A stretch of 39,671 bases of DNA from the NCBI GenBank assembly GCA_012727675.1, contig JAAYGR010000052.1:1-39671 (forward strand). The letters are read 5' to 3'. Below, in pieces: positions 7,224 through 14,615 of this stretch; position 1 is the stretch's first letter; the number at the start of each line of letters is the position of its first letter. The DNA comes from Bacillota bacterium (lineage in GTDB: Bacteria; Bacillota; Limnochordia; DTU087). The notes under the pieces were generated by a model that saw only the letters and a program-made list of their open reading frames with translations, was not told the origin of the DNA and ran no database searches. The translations under genes and the position numbers were made by a program.

Positions 7224-7676
7224 TTAGATTTGCTCGATTACGAACAGCGGCTGGCCGTATTCCACTGGTTGGGCATTCTCCGCCAAGATCTCAACTATCC
7301 GACCGCTCACTTCCGACTCGATTTCATTCATGAGCTTCATGGCCTCAATAATACACAGGGGCTGGCCGACTTCAACTATACTGCCTACCTCAACATATGG
7401 CTCGGCATCGGGTGCAGGGGCCCGATAAAAGGTGCCCACCATCGGTGCTTCGATGGTGACAAGGCCCTCTGCTGCCTTATGGGCTACTTCCTGTCCTCTG
7501 TTAGTGTCCCCATCGGTTAATTGGGCGGTTTCTGCTCCAGGTCCCAGAACAGCTGAACCTGAACCCGGGGCGGCTTTCTTTAGAACAAGTCGGGAACCGT
7601 TATCCTCCCAGATCAGCTCCACCAAGTCACTGTCTTGTACTGCTTGGATCAGCAACTGTACATCTTCTATTTTCAC
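7224..7676 (-). CDS. accB: Acetyl-CoA carboxylase, biotin carboxyl carrier protein
   Basis: Carries the biotin that shuttles carboxyl groups between AccC and the AccA/AccD transferase. The 150-aa product has an N-terminal helical region ([20 protein letters not shown]), a flexible Ala/Gly/Pro-rich linker (about 45-75) and a C-terminal biotinyl domain (about 77-150). The biotinylation lysine is in [11 protein letters not shown] (about residue 114). The open frame extends 21 codons upstream, but homology starts at VKIEDV, so I place the start at GTG 7674-7676, with AAAGGAT about 12 nt upstream. No convincing promoter was found in the 190 nt after spoIIIAH. Confidence 0.93.
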   Translation of the reverse strand: MKIEDVQLLIQAVQDSDLVELIWEDNGSRLVLKKAAPGSGSAVLGPGAETAQLTDGDTNRGQEVAHKAAEGLVTIEAPMVGTFYRAPAPDAEPYVEVGSIVEVGQPLCIIEAMKLMNEIESEVSGRIVEILAENAQPVEYGQPLFVIEQI

Positions 7677-7848
7677 AGGCAACAACCATCCTTTTCCAAC
7701 CGGAACTAGCCCACCTTTACTCGTTAGCTTTCCCATCAACTACCAACTGATACCTACCCCTGTCGGCCGGTTAGAGAAAGCCATGGGAGACCATATGCCG
7801 TTCACATTTCACTTCTAGGTTTTTGTTTCCATTCCTGCTTCCGGCTGC

Positions 7849-7877
7849 AAAAAGCGGATTAGCCCTTTAGCTGCGCT
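7849..7877 (-). terminator. Weak terminator-like hairpin at the end of spoIIIAH
   Basis: On the minus strand, AGCG/CGCT outer arms (7874-7877 and 7853-7856) and AGC/GCT inner arms (70-72 and 61-63 of 7800s) form an imperfect stem with an interior loop, followed by TTTTT. It overlaps the spoIIIAH stop codon. It may partly separate the sporulation operon from accB; the stem is short. Confidence 0.3.
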
Positions 7878-8673
7878 GATCTATGATCCTGATCTTCTCC
7901 AGGGACATGCCGGTGATGCCGCTCACAGTATCTCCGATGCGGGCAGCTTCTTCTTCTGTCAGGACAGTATCAACTATCACTGTAACCCCACTCTCACCCA
8001 ATACCACAACAGCATCGGGCAGTCCCTGGGCCATCAGCAGCCCTTCCAACTCCATTTCCACCTCTGAACCAGCCATTATATTTAACAGCCGTTCCTGGGC
8101 AGCTATCCTCTGCTCTTCAGAGCTGGCTGAATCGGTAATAATCCCCTGCAGCGTTTCCAGCTGCCTAGACCGGCTCCGATCCCTTTCCCATCGGAATTCT
8201 GAGAAGCTGTCCCGCCTGCTCAAAGGCTGTACAGATACACTCAAGGTTCCTGTGGTGGGTACAGCCAAGGTGAAGTCTTCTCCGTAGATTGGATTGGCAG
8301 GCAGATACTCATCGACAAGTTCGCTGCCCACGATGGTAAACTGTCCATTCCCGCCAGGATCTGGTGCAGAATCAGCGCTCAAGTCAAGCCCCAGGCTTTC
8401 TACAGGTTCCGCCAGTTCCTCAGGGCCCAATTCCGGCTCCTGAATCCCACCCTCGGGACCTTCGTCCATCCTGTCAATATCCGGCGCCTTCTTCCCATTC
8501 TCCGCCGGTTCGCCTCCCTTACCCGGCATCCATTTGGGCCAAAGGACAATGCCGCCGCTGGGCAGATTGCTATCTAAGTCAAGGCTGTTCCATGCCAGCC
8601 ACAGCAGGCAAGCCGCTGCTAAAATGATCAGCAGTCCCCTGAGCAATGTCTTGCCTGAGATTACGTAGAACAC
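7867..8673 (-). CDS. spoIIIAH: Stage III sporulation protein AH
   Basis: Mother-cell protein that meets forespore SpoIIQ across the intermembrane space, forming the channel (feeding tube) that keeps the forespore active. The 268-aa product has one N-terminal transmembrane helix (about residues 10-28), a long Pro/Gly/acidic linker (about 40-120), then the YscJ/EscJ-like ring domain (about 150-265) with the conserved IIDSASSEEQRIAAQERLLNIM-type helix (here ITDSASSEEQRIAAQERL) and a C-terminal TVIVDT strand. At 268 aa it is longer than B. subtilis SpoIIIAH (218 aa), mainly through the linker. Start GTG with a strong G-tract ribosome binding site 7 nt upstream. Confidence 0.92.
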   Translation of the reverse strand: MFYVISGKTLLRGLLIILAAACLLWLAWNSLDLDSNLPSGGIVLWPKWMPGKGGEPAENGKKAPDIDRMDEGPEGGIQEPELGPEELAEPVESLGLDLSADSAPDPGGNGQFTIVGSELVDEYLPANPIYGEDFTLAVPTTGTLSVSVQPLSRRDSFSEFRWERDRSRSRQLETLQGIITDSASSEEQRIAAQERLLNIMAGSEVEMELEGLLMAQGLPDAVVVLGESGVTVIVDTVLTEEEAARIGDTVSGITGMSLEKIRIIDQRS

Positions 8674-8689
8674 AGCATTACCCCCCCAA

Positions 8690-9331
8690 TCACTTTTTCC
8701 TAGGTACCACCGTTACCCGGTGGGACGGAATATCTATCGCGGTTTCCACCGCCCGGCTGATGAGCAGCCTGATGCCGGGGTCTTTAGCCCCATCGGCTAC
8801 CACCAAGACTCCGGCCACGACAGGCCGATGCTCAGCCAGGATTATGGGTGAGTCTCCTCTCTGCCCTTCCCTCAGGATCACCACCTTTTCGTTCCACCGC
8901 TGAGAGACAACCCGGCGCTTGCCACCCTGGGTATCTGTCTCTTCTGTCACCGTCTCATCTCCATTTACATCCTGGGCAAGCTCCAGGCGGCTGCCGGTAC
9001 TAAAGGTGACCATCACCTCGACACTGCCGACTCCCTCAATTCTGGACAAAATCGCTGCCAGTTTCCGCTCAATTTCTTCCTCATAGTTGGAGCTGGAGGC
9101 AGATCTGCCGCCTAAAGCCGGTTCGGCATCCCCATTGAGGCTATCGCTGCTGCTCAACGGAGAAGTCACAGGGGAGGCTCCCCTTTGGCTGGTGACCTGA
9201 AGCATCAGGGCTGCCGCCAAGATCAAGATTAAGAGGAAACCGGTGAACCTGCGCTGTTGGTCGGTGAGGGGAACCCCGCTCCTTTCCGTTTTTTCAGGCC
9301 ACCATTTGTCCCACAAATCCCGCAGCTGCAT
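8690..9331 (-). CDS. spoIIIAG: Stage III sporulation protein AG
   Basis: Forms a large ring in the mother-cell membrane as part of the SpoIIIA-SpoIIQ complex. The 213-aa product has a short cytoplasmic N terminus rich in Trp, one transmembrane helix (about residues 30-48; FLLILILAAALML), a Ser-rich region and the YEEEIERKLAAILSRIEGVG ring-building motif typical of the family, then a beta-rich insert (about 110-150) and a C-terminal AVETAIDIPSHRVTVVPRK segment. An upstream in-frame start would overlap spoIIIAF; the ATG at 9329-9331 has GGGGGAGA 6 nt upstream and is preferred. Confidence 0.92.
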   Translation of the reverse strand: MQLRDLWDKWWPEKTERSGVPLTDQQRRFTGFLLILILAAALMLQVTSQRGASPVTSPLSSSDSLNGDAEPALGGRSASSSNYEEEIERKLAAILSRIEGVGSVEVMVTFSTGSRLELAQDVNGDETVTEETDTQGGKRRVVSQRWNEKVVILREGQRGDSPIILAEHRPVVAGVLVVADGAKDPGIRLLISRAVETAIDIPSHRVTVVPRKK

Positions 9332-9344
9332 AGAGCATCTCCCC

Positions 9345-9980
9345 CTATCCTGCAATACTGACAATAACCGCCTCCGGCTCTATGCCGTAAAAATCAGCTA
9401 CTAAGCTCTTCACCCGCCAAGTCAAGGAATCCTGAGGGAAGCTGCTAAACCCATCTTGTCGGGGCGATTCCCCCATGATCAACACAGGCGCCACCGGCTC
9501 AATCAGCCGGGTGCCCAACCCATTTTCACCGGAAGATGCCCCCTCGGCCAAATACAGGTGGACAACCACCCGCTCAAGACCCCCACCCACACCTATCTGG
9601 GCGGCTACCTGGGCATCCTTCACCCCCGGCAAGAGGCTTAGCAATGAGCTTAACTGCTTGTTTGTTTGATTTACCATCTGTTCTTTCATAATGCCGCTCC
9701 CCTTCTCTACTAAGCGTTCTGCCTGCTCCTGCAGCTGATCTAATTCTAGCATTCCACCTTGTCCGGTCCGTAAAGCATGATGGAGTCTTAGGCCAGCTGA
9801 AGTGGAACCGATATTGACTAGAATGCCGGAACCAGTCAAAGGCTGGAGCATGAGAGTAACCAAAAGAAGACCGATTACCAGCCGGACAAACTTTCTGATC
9901 TCTTGATGGGGCACCAGCATGAGAAACAGCCCGCTGATCATGAGAAAGCCGATGAGTTCCTTGATCCACTGGAGCACCAC
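9345..9980 (-). CDS. spoIIIAF: Stage III sporulation protein AF
   Basis: Mother-cell membrane component of the SpoIIIA complex with a ring-building-motif fold domain. The 211-aa product has two N-terminal membrane helices (about residues 8-24 and 33-50; VRLVIGLLLVTLMLQPL) and a soluble C-terminal domain with LLPGVKDAQVAAQIG and the terminal FYGIEPEAVIVSIAG. The start is GTG, 8 nt after the spoIIIAE stop, with TAGGTGAG upstream; a second GTG follows immediately. Gene order and length fit the family. An overlapping frame on the same strand (9574-9987) is a shadow. Confidence 0.9.
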   Translation of the reverse strand: MVLQWIKELIGFLMISGLFLMLVPHQEIRKFVRLVIGLLLVTLMLQPLTGSGILVNIGSTSAGLRLHHALRTGQGGMLELDQLQEQAERLVEKGSGIMKEQMVNQTNKQLSSLLSLLPGVKDAQVAAQIGVGGGLERVVVHLYLAEGASSGENGLGTRLIEPVAPVLIMGESPRQDGFSSFPQDSLTWRVKSLVADFYGIEPEAVIVSIAG

Positions 9981-9987
9981 AGCTCAC

Positions 9988-11151
9988 CTACCGAAGCACT
10001 GCTGTCAAGTTGCCCATTCCCACCATCAACGTAATAGTCAAAAAGAAAACCAAGGCAGCTGTCAGCACTGCCACAAATACAACAGTTAATATATTGCCGC
10101 AGCTGGCCATGGCAGATACCAAGCGGGAATCACTGATGGGCTCGATCACGGCGGTAACGATGCGGTAGATAAACACCAGGGCAAGGATCTTAACTAGTGG
10201 AAAGGCCGCGATGAGCAAGATTCCGCTTAGACCCAATACGCCCAGGCCGTTCTTAATCAAAAGAGACCCTCCCACAGCAACATCCAAGGCCTGGGCAAAG
10301 GTATTGCCGAGAATCGGCATAATCTTGCCCCCGAGATACTTGGCCGCCCGCATGGTTACACCATCTGCCACCGGTGCCAGCATGCCCCTGGCTGTAACTA
10401 CCGCTGCAAAGGCGACAAAGGCTGTCCCCAAAAGCAGGCCCGCTGCCCGTTCAGCTAGAGCCGCTAACCGCTTAATAGGAAACTCGTGGAATAGATTGCC
10501 GGCAATCCCCAGGACAACGGCTACCCGCAGCAGAGGGAAAATCACCTGCTGGATCAGCATACCCATTAAACCTACTGTGACAACTAGAATTGGATGCATC
10601 AATGCCGCTGATGTTACGCCTCCCACCGCGGCTAGTGTAGTTGAAAGCAGGGGAAGCAGGGCGTACATCAGGGAGGTCATGGCATCGATGGCTCCCGCCC
10701 CAGCAGCCGCCGCAACTTGAAAACTATTGAGGCTTAGATGCAGCAACACCAAAAGGCAGCAGGCTACAGAGACATCGATGCTGTCAGAGCTGAGAAAGGA
10801 GACTTGCAGATTCTGCAGCAAGGCCCCCATGACAGCCAAAACTAAAAGCCCAGTCAACAGGCGAACATTAGCTACCACTTCCCGAAATAAGTATTGAAAC
10901 AGCTCTTGTACCAGTGTGGCCCAGTCTATTCCCTTTCCCCCGAGGATGATCTCTCTCAGGTTCAAGGAAGGCAGCTGGGCCTTTAGACCTTCATCGATGG
11001 AGGCCAAGGTCCGTTGGATTTCCCCGGTATCCAGCTCACCCAGCTGGGCCTCTACCACCTTCTCTAGGGCAGAATTGAGACTGGAGGCCTGGGCGTATGC
11101 GAGAGTTGAAATAATTAATACCAGCAGAAAAGCGGCAGTCAGCTTCTGCAC
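9988..11151 (-). CDS. spoIIIAE: Stage III sporulation protein AE
   Basis: Large polytopic membrane protein of the SpoIIIA complex, proposed to act as the transmembrane pore or transporter element. The 387-aa product has a signal-peptide-like N terminus (MQKLTAAFLLVLIISTLAYA), a helical periplasmic-type region (to about residue 85), and seven or eight hydrophobic helices, including AAVGGVTSAALMHPILVV and the C-terminal VVFVAVLTAALVFFLTITLM. B. subtilis SpoIIIAE is of similar length. GTG start preceded by AGGAGGGGAG. It follows spoIIIAD by 12 nt. Confidence 0.93.
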   Translation of the reverse strand: MQKLTAAFLLVLIISTLAYAQASSLNSALEKVVEAQLGELDTGEIQRTLASIDEGLKAQLPSLNLREIILGGKGIDWATLVQELFQYLFREVVANVRLLTGLLVLAVMGALLQNLQVSFLSSDSIDVSVACCLLVLLHLSLNSFQVAAAAGAGAIDAMTSLMYALLPLLSTTLAAVGGVTSAALMHPILVVTVGLMGMLIQQVIFPLLRVAVVLGIAGNLFHEFPIKRLAALAERAAGLLLGTAFVAFAAVVTARGMLAPVADGVTMRAAKYLGGKIMPILGNTFAQALDVAVGGSLLIKNGLGVLGLSGILLIAAFPLVKILALVFIYRIVTAVIEPISDSRLVSAMASCGNILTVVFVAVLTAALVFFLTITLMVGMGNLTAVLR

Positions 11152-11163
11152 CCAGCTCCCCTC

Positions 11164-11553
11164 CTAAGGCAAAAGATTTACCAGTGTCTCCACCACTCCC
11201 ACGACAATTGGCAGAGCGATTATCATCATCACCAGCTTGCCGGCAAATTCAACCACCATGGCCAAGCTCTCCTCCCCGGCATCTTTGCAGATTTGGGAAC
11301 CGAAGGCAGTAATGTAGGCAGCCGCCAGGGTCCGGAGCAGGACATCAAAATATCCCCCCGACACCCCTGCCCCTTGGCCCAGCTGGTAGAATACATGAAT
11401 CATATCCCTCATGGGGTTAAGTACCCGCAGCAGGATAATCACCGTAAACAAAACGGCCAATACTGCAGCATATTCTGGATAGCTGGAGCGGAGATTGACT
11501 TGGAGGAAAGACAGGATCAGGGCAGCCACCACCACCGGCACGATTTCAGACAC
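11164..11553 (-). CDS. spoIIIAD: Stage III sporulation protein AD
   Basis: Polytopic membrane protein of the SpoIIIA complex, related to SpoIIIAC. The 129-aa product has about four hydrophobic helices, with the family signature YFDVLLRTLAAAYITAFGSQ followed by ICKDAGEESLAMVVEFAGKL and a C-terminal ALPIVVGVVETLVNLLP. GTG start with GGAGGGAG upstream. The gene starts 14 nt after spoIIIAC. Length matches the family (about 130 aa). Confidence 0.93.
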   Translation of the reverse strand: MSEIVPVVVAALILSFLQVNLRSSYPEYAAVLAVLFTVIILLRVLNPMRDMIHVFYQLGQGAGVSGGYFDVLLRTLAAAYITAFGSQICKDAGEESLAMVVEFAGKLVMMIIALPIVVGVVETLVNLLP

Positions 11554-11567
11554 TAATGCTCCCTCCG

Positions 11568-11765
11568 TTAGTACCAGCGAAATACGCTTTCTACCTGTTC
11601 AAACAGCTGCGCAATGAGCTGAATGAGCCAAAGAAGAACAATAACCACGCCGGCCAGGCTCAACATATGGGCCTGTTCCTTCCGATCTGCCTGCTGCAAA
11701 AATATGTTGAGGATGGCAATCAGGATCCCGACACCGGCTATGCGGTAGATCAAGCTTAAGTCCAC
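11568..11765 (-). CDS. spoIIIAC: Stage III sporulation protein AC
   Basis: Small membrane protein of the SpoIIIA complex with two transmembrane helices (about residues 8-22 and 33-52). The 65-aa product reads LSLIYRIAGVGILIAILN then an ADRKEQAHMLSLAGVVIVLL segment, the typical SpoIIIAC pattern. The frame is open for seven codons upstream from a TTG, but the GTG at 11763-11765 follows GGGAGGGGAAAGG and gives the family length (about 65-68 aa). Confidence 0.9.
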   Translation of the reverse strand: MDLSLIYRIAGVGILIAILNIFLQQADRKEQAHMLSLAGVVIVLLWLIQLIAQLFEQVESVFRWY

Positions 11766-11843
11766 TGCCCCTTTCCCCTCCCACAAGTTCAGTCAGTTTG
11801 TCCATAAGCTGCGTCTCGGCACGGCAAATCAGCCGCCTGCCCG

Positions 11844-12374
11844 TCAAGCCATAATAAGCACCAAGGCCCCTCCTGCTGCCCATCCCAATGCGCTGTAAAG
11901 GCGAACCAGCTGCTCCTCGGCCCTTTGGGCCTCTGCTTCCTGTTGGCTCAGGGCATTCCGGGCAAGGCGCAGGTGCCGGGACTGGTCCTCCCGATGGGAA
12001 ATCCCTAGATTATCCCCGAGATCCAGCAAGATCTGCTCATCATCCCGGGTCAAGACCAGGTACTCTCTAGCCTTGAGCACCGCCTGCCTCCATGCCTCTT
12101 GAATGGACAAATCCCCAAGGAGAAGCAGCTCTGCAGCATCTGCAAACAAGCGGTTTACCGGCGGTGCTGTCAGGCGGCCCAGCTCCTGGAGCGCCTCCGG
12201 CAAGAAGGTCATGCTGCAGCTGATCTCAGTTTCCAGCCGGCTGAGGGCGGCTTGGAGGCTCCGGAGCTGACGGGGTCTTTCCCTGATAGACCCGCTGAGA
12301 ATCCAGCCGGCCGCTCCGCTAGCGCCGATGATAATCAAACACAGGCTCAACCGAAGGAAGAACAAGCCGGTCAC
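11844..12374 (-). CDS. spoIIIAB: Stage III sporulation protein AB
   Basis: Membrane-anchored helical protein resembling GspF-type platform proteins; together with SpoIIIAA it may energise the channel. The 176-aa product has an N-terminal hydrophobic helix (about residues 5-27), a long helical cytoplasmic domain with LRSLQAALSRLETEISC and LGDNLGISHREDQ, and a C-terminal hydrophobic helix (YSALGWAAGGALVLIMA). GTG start preceded by AGAAG. It begins 53 nt after spoIIIAA; 78 nt without a gene follow before spoIIIAC. Confidence 0.9.
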   Translation of the reverse strand: MTGLFFLRLSLCLIIIGASGAAGWILSGSIRERPRQLRSLQAALSRLETEISCSMTFLPEALQELGRLTAPPVNRLFADAAELLLLGDLSIQEAWRQAVLKAREYLVLTRDDEQILLDLGDNLGISHREDQSRHLRLARNALSQQEAEAQRAEEQLVRLYSALGWAAGGALVLIMA

Positions 12375-12427
12375 CCCATCTTCTAGTGAATTCTATTGGG
12401 ATAGGTTTCCATTTATGCCAAGTTCCG

Positions 12428-13372
12428 CTAGAGCACCTGCACCTTCTCTACAGTGCCGGGGCCCTTCCGGCGGCTGAGAATCACCAGTCTCCGAAAGACA
12501 CGGTTTTCCGCCAGGAGCCTACCCCCCGGCCGCTTCTGCACAGACTCCCAGGAGTCCCCGTGGATGCTGGCTAAGACAGCAATACCAGCGGCCGCTGCCT
12601 CAACCACTGCCGATGCATCCTCCGCTGTCCCCAGTTCATCGGTCACCAGCACATCTGGAGCCAAAGCCCGTATAGCAACTAGAGTTCCCTCCACTTTAGG
12701 GTAGCCGTCTAGTACATCGGTACAGGGACCGCAGTCGGTTTGGGGCTCACCATGCCAGACTGCTCCGATCTCGCTTCGCTCATCGACAATGGCCACAGTA
12801 TGGCGGAGCCAGCTTCCCGGCTTTCCCCAAGACAGCTGGCGGGCAATATCCCGGATCAAGGTGGTCTTACCGCAGCCGGGGGGTGAAACCACCAGGGTCG
12901 ACTGAAACCTGCCTTCACCGTTTATAAGAGTGGGGAGAATCGGAGATGCTGCCTCCATCACCTCCCGGGCAAGCCTGATGTTAAGCTGCCCCAGATCCCG
13001 AACAGCCTGGAGACGGCCTTGTTCCACATAGCCGCTGCCCACTATCCCCACCCGGTGACCGCCGGGTAAAGTCAAGAAACCCTGTACCAGCTTATCCTCA
13101 ACCATGTAGACAGAAGAACGGGTCATGAGCTGCAAAGTAAGGCGGCAGTCTTGTCCGCTCACTTGGTAACCCTTTAGCGGGTCCAGCTCAGGCCTTCCAG
13201 TTGGGGATATAAACACTGCGCCGGAGTTTGTCACCAAGGCCAAGGGACGCCCCTGACGGATCCGGATCTCCAAGGTTTCTTCCTGGAGGCTTTCCGGTAC
13301 CTTCCCCAAAATCTCCCGGAGGGGACTGGCTGTATACTTCAGCACTTGCTGGAAACCAACTCTCTCCTTCAA
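12428..13372 (-). CDS. spoIIIAA: Stage III sporulation protein AA (ATPase)
   Basis: Secretion-type AAA ATPase of the SpoIIIA complex, on the cytoplasmic face of the mother-cell membrane. The 314-aa product has an N-terminal domain (IRIRQGRPLALVT), Walker A SPPGCGKTTLIRDIAR (about 162-177), Walker B-like AIVDERSEIGA and the sensor region DVLVTDELGT. TTG start with GGGGGAG five nt upstream. Weak sequence CATATAAA (13392-13399, minus strand) resembles a sigma-E -10 element but the -35 is poor. A terminator lies just upstream, so spoIIIAA is the first gene of its operon, as in Bacillus. Confidence 0.94.
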   Translation of the reverse strand: MKERVGFQQVLKYTASPLREILGKVPESLQEETLEIRIRQGRPLALVTNSGAVFISPTGRPELDPLKGYQVSGQDCRLTLQLMTRSSVYMVEDKLVQGFLTLPGGHRVGIVGSGYVEQGRLQAVRDLGQLNIRLAREVMEAASPILPTLINGEGRFQSTLVVSPPGCGKTTLIRDIARQLSWGKPGSWLRHTVAIVDERSEIGAVWHGEPQTDCGPCTDVLDGYPKVEGTLVAIRALAPDVLVTDELGTAEDASAVVEAAAAGIAVLASIHGDSWESVQKRPGGRLLAENRVFRRLVILSRRKGPGTVEKVQVL

Positions 13373-13391
13373 TGGAACTCCCCCTTGTCCA

Positions 13392-13399
13392 TTTATATG
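13392..13399 (-). promoter_or_regulatory. Possible sigma-E -10 element before spoIIIAA
   Basis: Minus-strand CATATAAA resembles the sigma-E -10 consensus (CATACAnT) and lies between the upstream terminator and spoIIIAA, whose B. subtilis homologue is sigma-E dependent. No good -35 (ATA-type) was found at the right distance, and the resulting leader would be only about 13 nt. Confidence 0.25.
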
Positions 13400-13429
13400 G
13401 CCCCAGGGACTAAAGTAGAAGATGGAAAT

Positions 13430-13469
13430 AAAAAAAGACTGTTTCCTGACCCAACGGCCGGAAACAGTC
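13430..13469 (-). terminator. Rho-independent terminator ending the tldD-to-CD1247 operon
   Basis: Perfect 10-bp stem GACTGTTTCC/GGAAACAGTC on the minus strand (13460-13469 and 13437-13446), 13-nt loop, then seven T residues (13430-13436). It lies 37 nt after the CD1247-like stop and separates that operon from spoIIIAA. Confidence 0.93.
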
Positions 13470-13505
13470 CTATGTCCTATGGATATGCTTATCTGCCGCA
13501 GTTAC

Positions 13506-13937
13506 TTACTCTTCATCTTCATCGTCTTCATCTTCATAGTCCAATAAGTCATCAAAGTCCTGGAAGTTCTCTCCCTGATACACCACTCCGCCGCATTCCG
13601 GGCAGGTAATCTGTACATCGTCATCATAAAGGAAACCTTGCTCAAAGGTCACCGGCTCCCCGCATTCTGGACACTCGATTTCCACCCAATCATCATCATC
13701 GTCATCAGCGTCGGCATAGACCTCATCCTCAAGATCCATGAGGTCGCTGTCAATGGCCTCTACATACTCGGTCAGCTCATCCTGGTTGGCGCTCAAAGCA
13801 TTGATGGCCACAGCCATATCATCGAGGATGTCCAATAGCTGATCCCAAAGGATACCGTCACCTGGATCTTTACCGTACAGATTTCCCCCCTCCAGCAATC
13901 CCCGCAGATACGCAATCTTTTCCTTTGCAGTCTTCAC
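13506..13937 (-). CDS. CD1247 N-terminal domain protein with zinc ribbon
   Basis: 143-aa protein of unknown function conserved in clostridia between efp and spoIIIAA. The N terminus (MKTAKEKIAYLRGLLEG) and the following helices match the CD1247 N-terminal domain. The C-terminal half has two CPECG motifs (about residues 86-90 and 112-116), a four-cysteine zinc ribbon, flanked by strongly acidic runs (DADDDDDDW and EDEDDEDEE). The start is the GTG at 13935-13937, 8 nt after AAGGGAG; an earlier GTG directly abuts that ribosome binding site. Likely a cytosolic, zinc-binding adaptor; no reaction is known. It is the last gene before the terminator. Confidence 0.75.
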   Translation of the reverse strand: MKTAKEKIAYLRGLLEGGNLYGKDPGDGILWDQLLDILDDMAVAINALSANQDELTEYVEAIDSDLMDLEDEVYADADDDDDDWVEIECPECGEPVTFEQGFLYDDDVQITCPECGGVVYQGENFQDFDDLLDYEDEDDEDEE

Positions 13938-14015
13938 CAGCAGCACTCCCTTTGGTTGAGATTCCGGTGTTGGCTAGACACCTCGCCACCGATTGCCAGC
14001 CAGTATAGTCTACCA

Positions 14016-14573
14016 CTAAGCCCGGGACAAGTATTCGCCGGTGCGGGTATCGATCTTGAGCACATCTCCCTCTTCGATAAACAGCGGTACTTGGACGACC
14101 AAACCAGTCTCCAGAGTGGCTGGCTTAGTGCCGCCGGTAGCTGTATCTCCTTTGAACCCAGGCTCAGTATGGGTTACCACCAGTTCTACAGCTGTGGGAA
14201 GATCGATGCCGATGGCTTCTCCTTCATAGAACTGAATACCGATAGTCATGTTTTCCTTTAAATAGTGAACGGCGTCTGCCAGGGCGCTGACGGGCAGACT
14301 GATCTGTTCATAGGTCTCGGTGTCCATGAAATGGTACTCATCACCGGAGCTGTAAAGATACTGCATTTCCTTTGTCTCGATCCGGGCCCGGGCTACCCTT
14401 TCTCCAGCCCGGAAAGTTCTTTCTGCCACAGCTCCGGTTCGGATATTCTTGAGCTTTGTCCTGACAAAAGCTGCTCCCTTACCTGGTTTTACGTGAAGAA
14501 ACTCAACTACACTCCAAATTTCCCCATCTATCTCCAAAGTTAATCCTGTTCTAAGGTCATTTACCGAAATCAT
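14016..14573 (-). CDS. efp: Translation elongation factor P
   Basis: Binds between the P and E sites and relieves ribosome stalling at polyproline. The 185-aa product is full length, with the N-terminal KOW-like domain and the modifiable tip loop [12 protein letters not shown] (Lys32 in the GKG position), followed by two OB domains ending in [18 protein letters not shown] lysine at the tip is compatible with the Bacillus-type aminopentanol or other modifications; the modifying enzyme is not in this window. ATG start with GAAGGAGG 6 nt upstream. Placement directly after pepP is the usual Firmicutes order. Confidence 0.96.
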   Translation of the reverse strand: MISVNDLRTGLTLEIDGEIWSVVEFLHVKPGKGAAFVRTKLKNIRTGAVAERTFRAGERVARARIETKEMQYLYSSGDEYHFMDTETYEQISLPVSALADAVHYLKENMTIGIQFYEGEAIGIDLPTAVELVVTHTEPGFKGDTATGGTKPATLETGLVVQVPLFIEEGDVLKIDTRTGEYLSRA

Positions 14574-14615
14574 TGCGCTCCTCCTTCTTGCACAAGCAAA
14601 TACTTCTCGCTGGGT

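Noticed and set aside
7677-7866. Possible FapR-type operator or promoter before accB
   Set aside because: The GGTAGGTATCAGTTGGTA region only loosely recalls the FapR palindrome and lacks symmetry; no -35/-10 pair with proper spacing was found.
9574-9987. 137-codon minus-strand frame overlapping spoIIIAF
   Set aside because: Arg/Gly/Ser-rich shadow frame inside spoIIIAF, whose own frame has clear family motifs.
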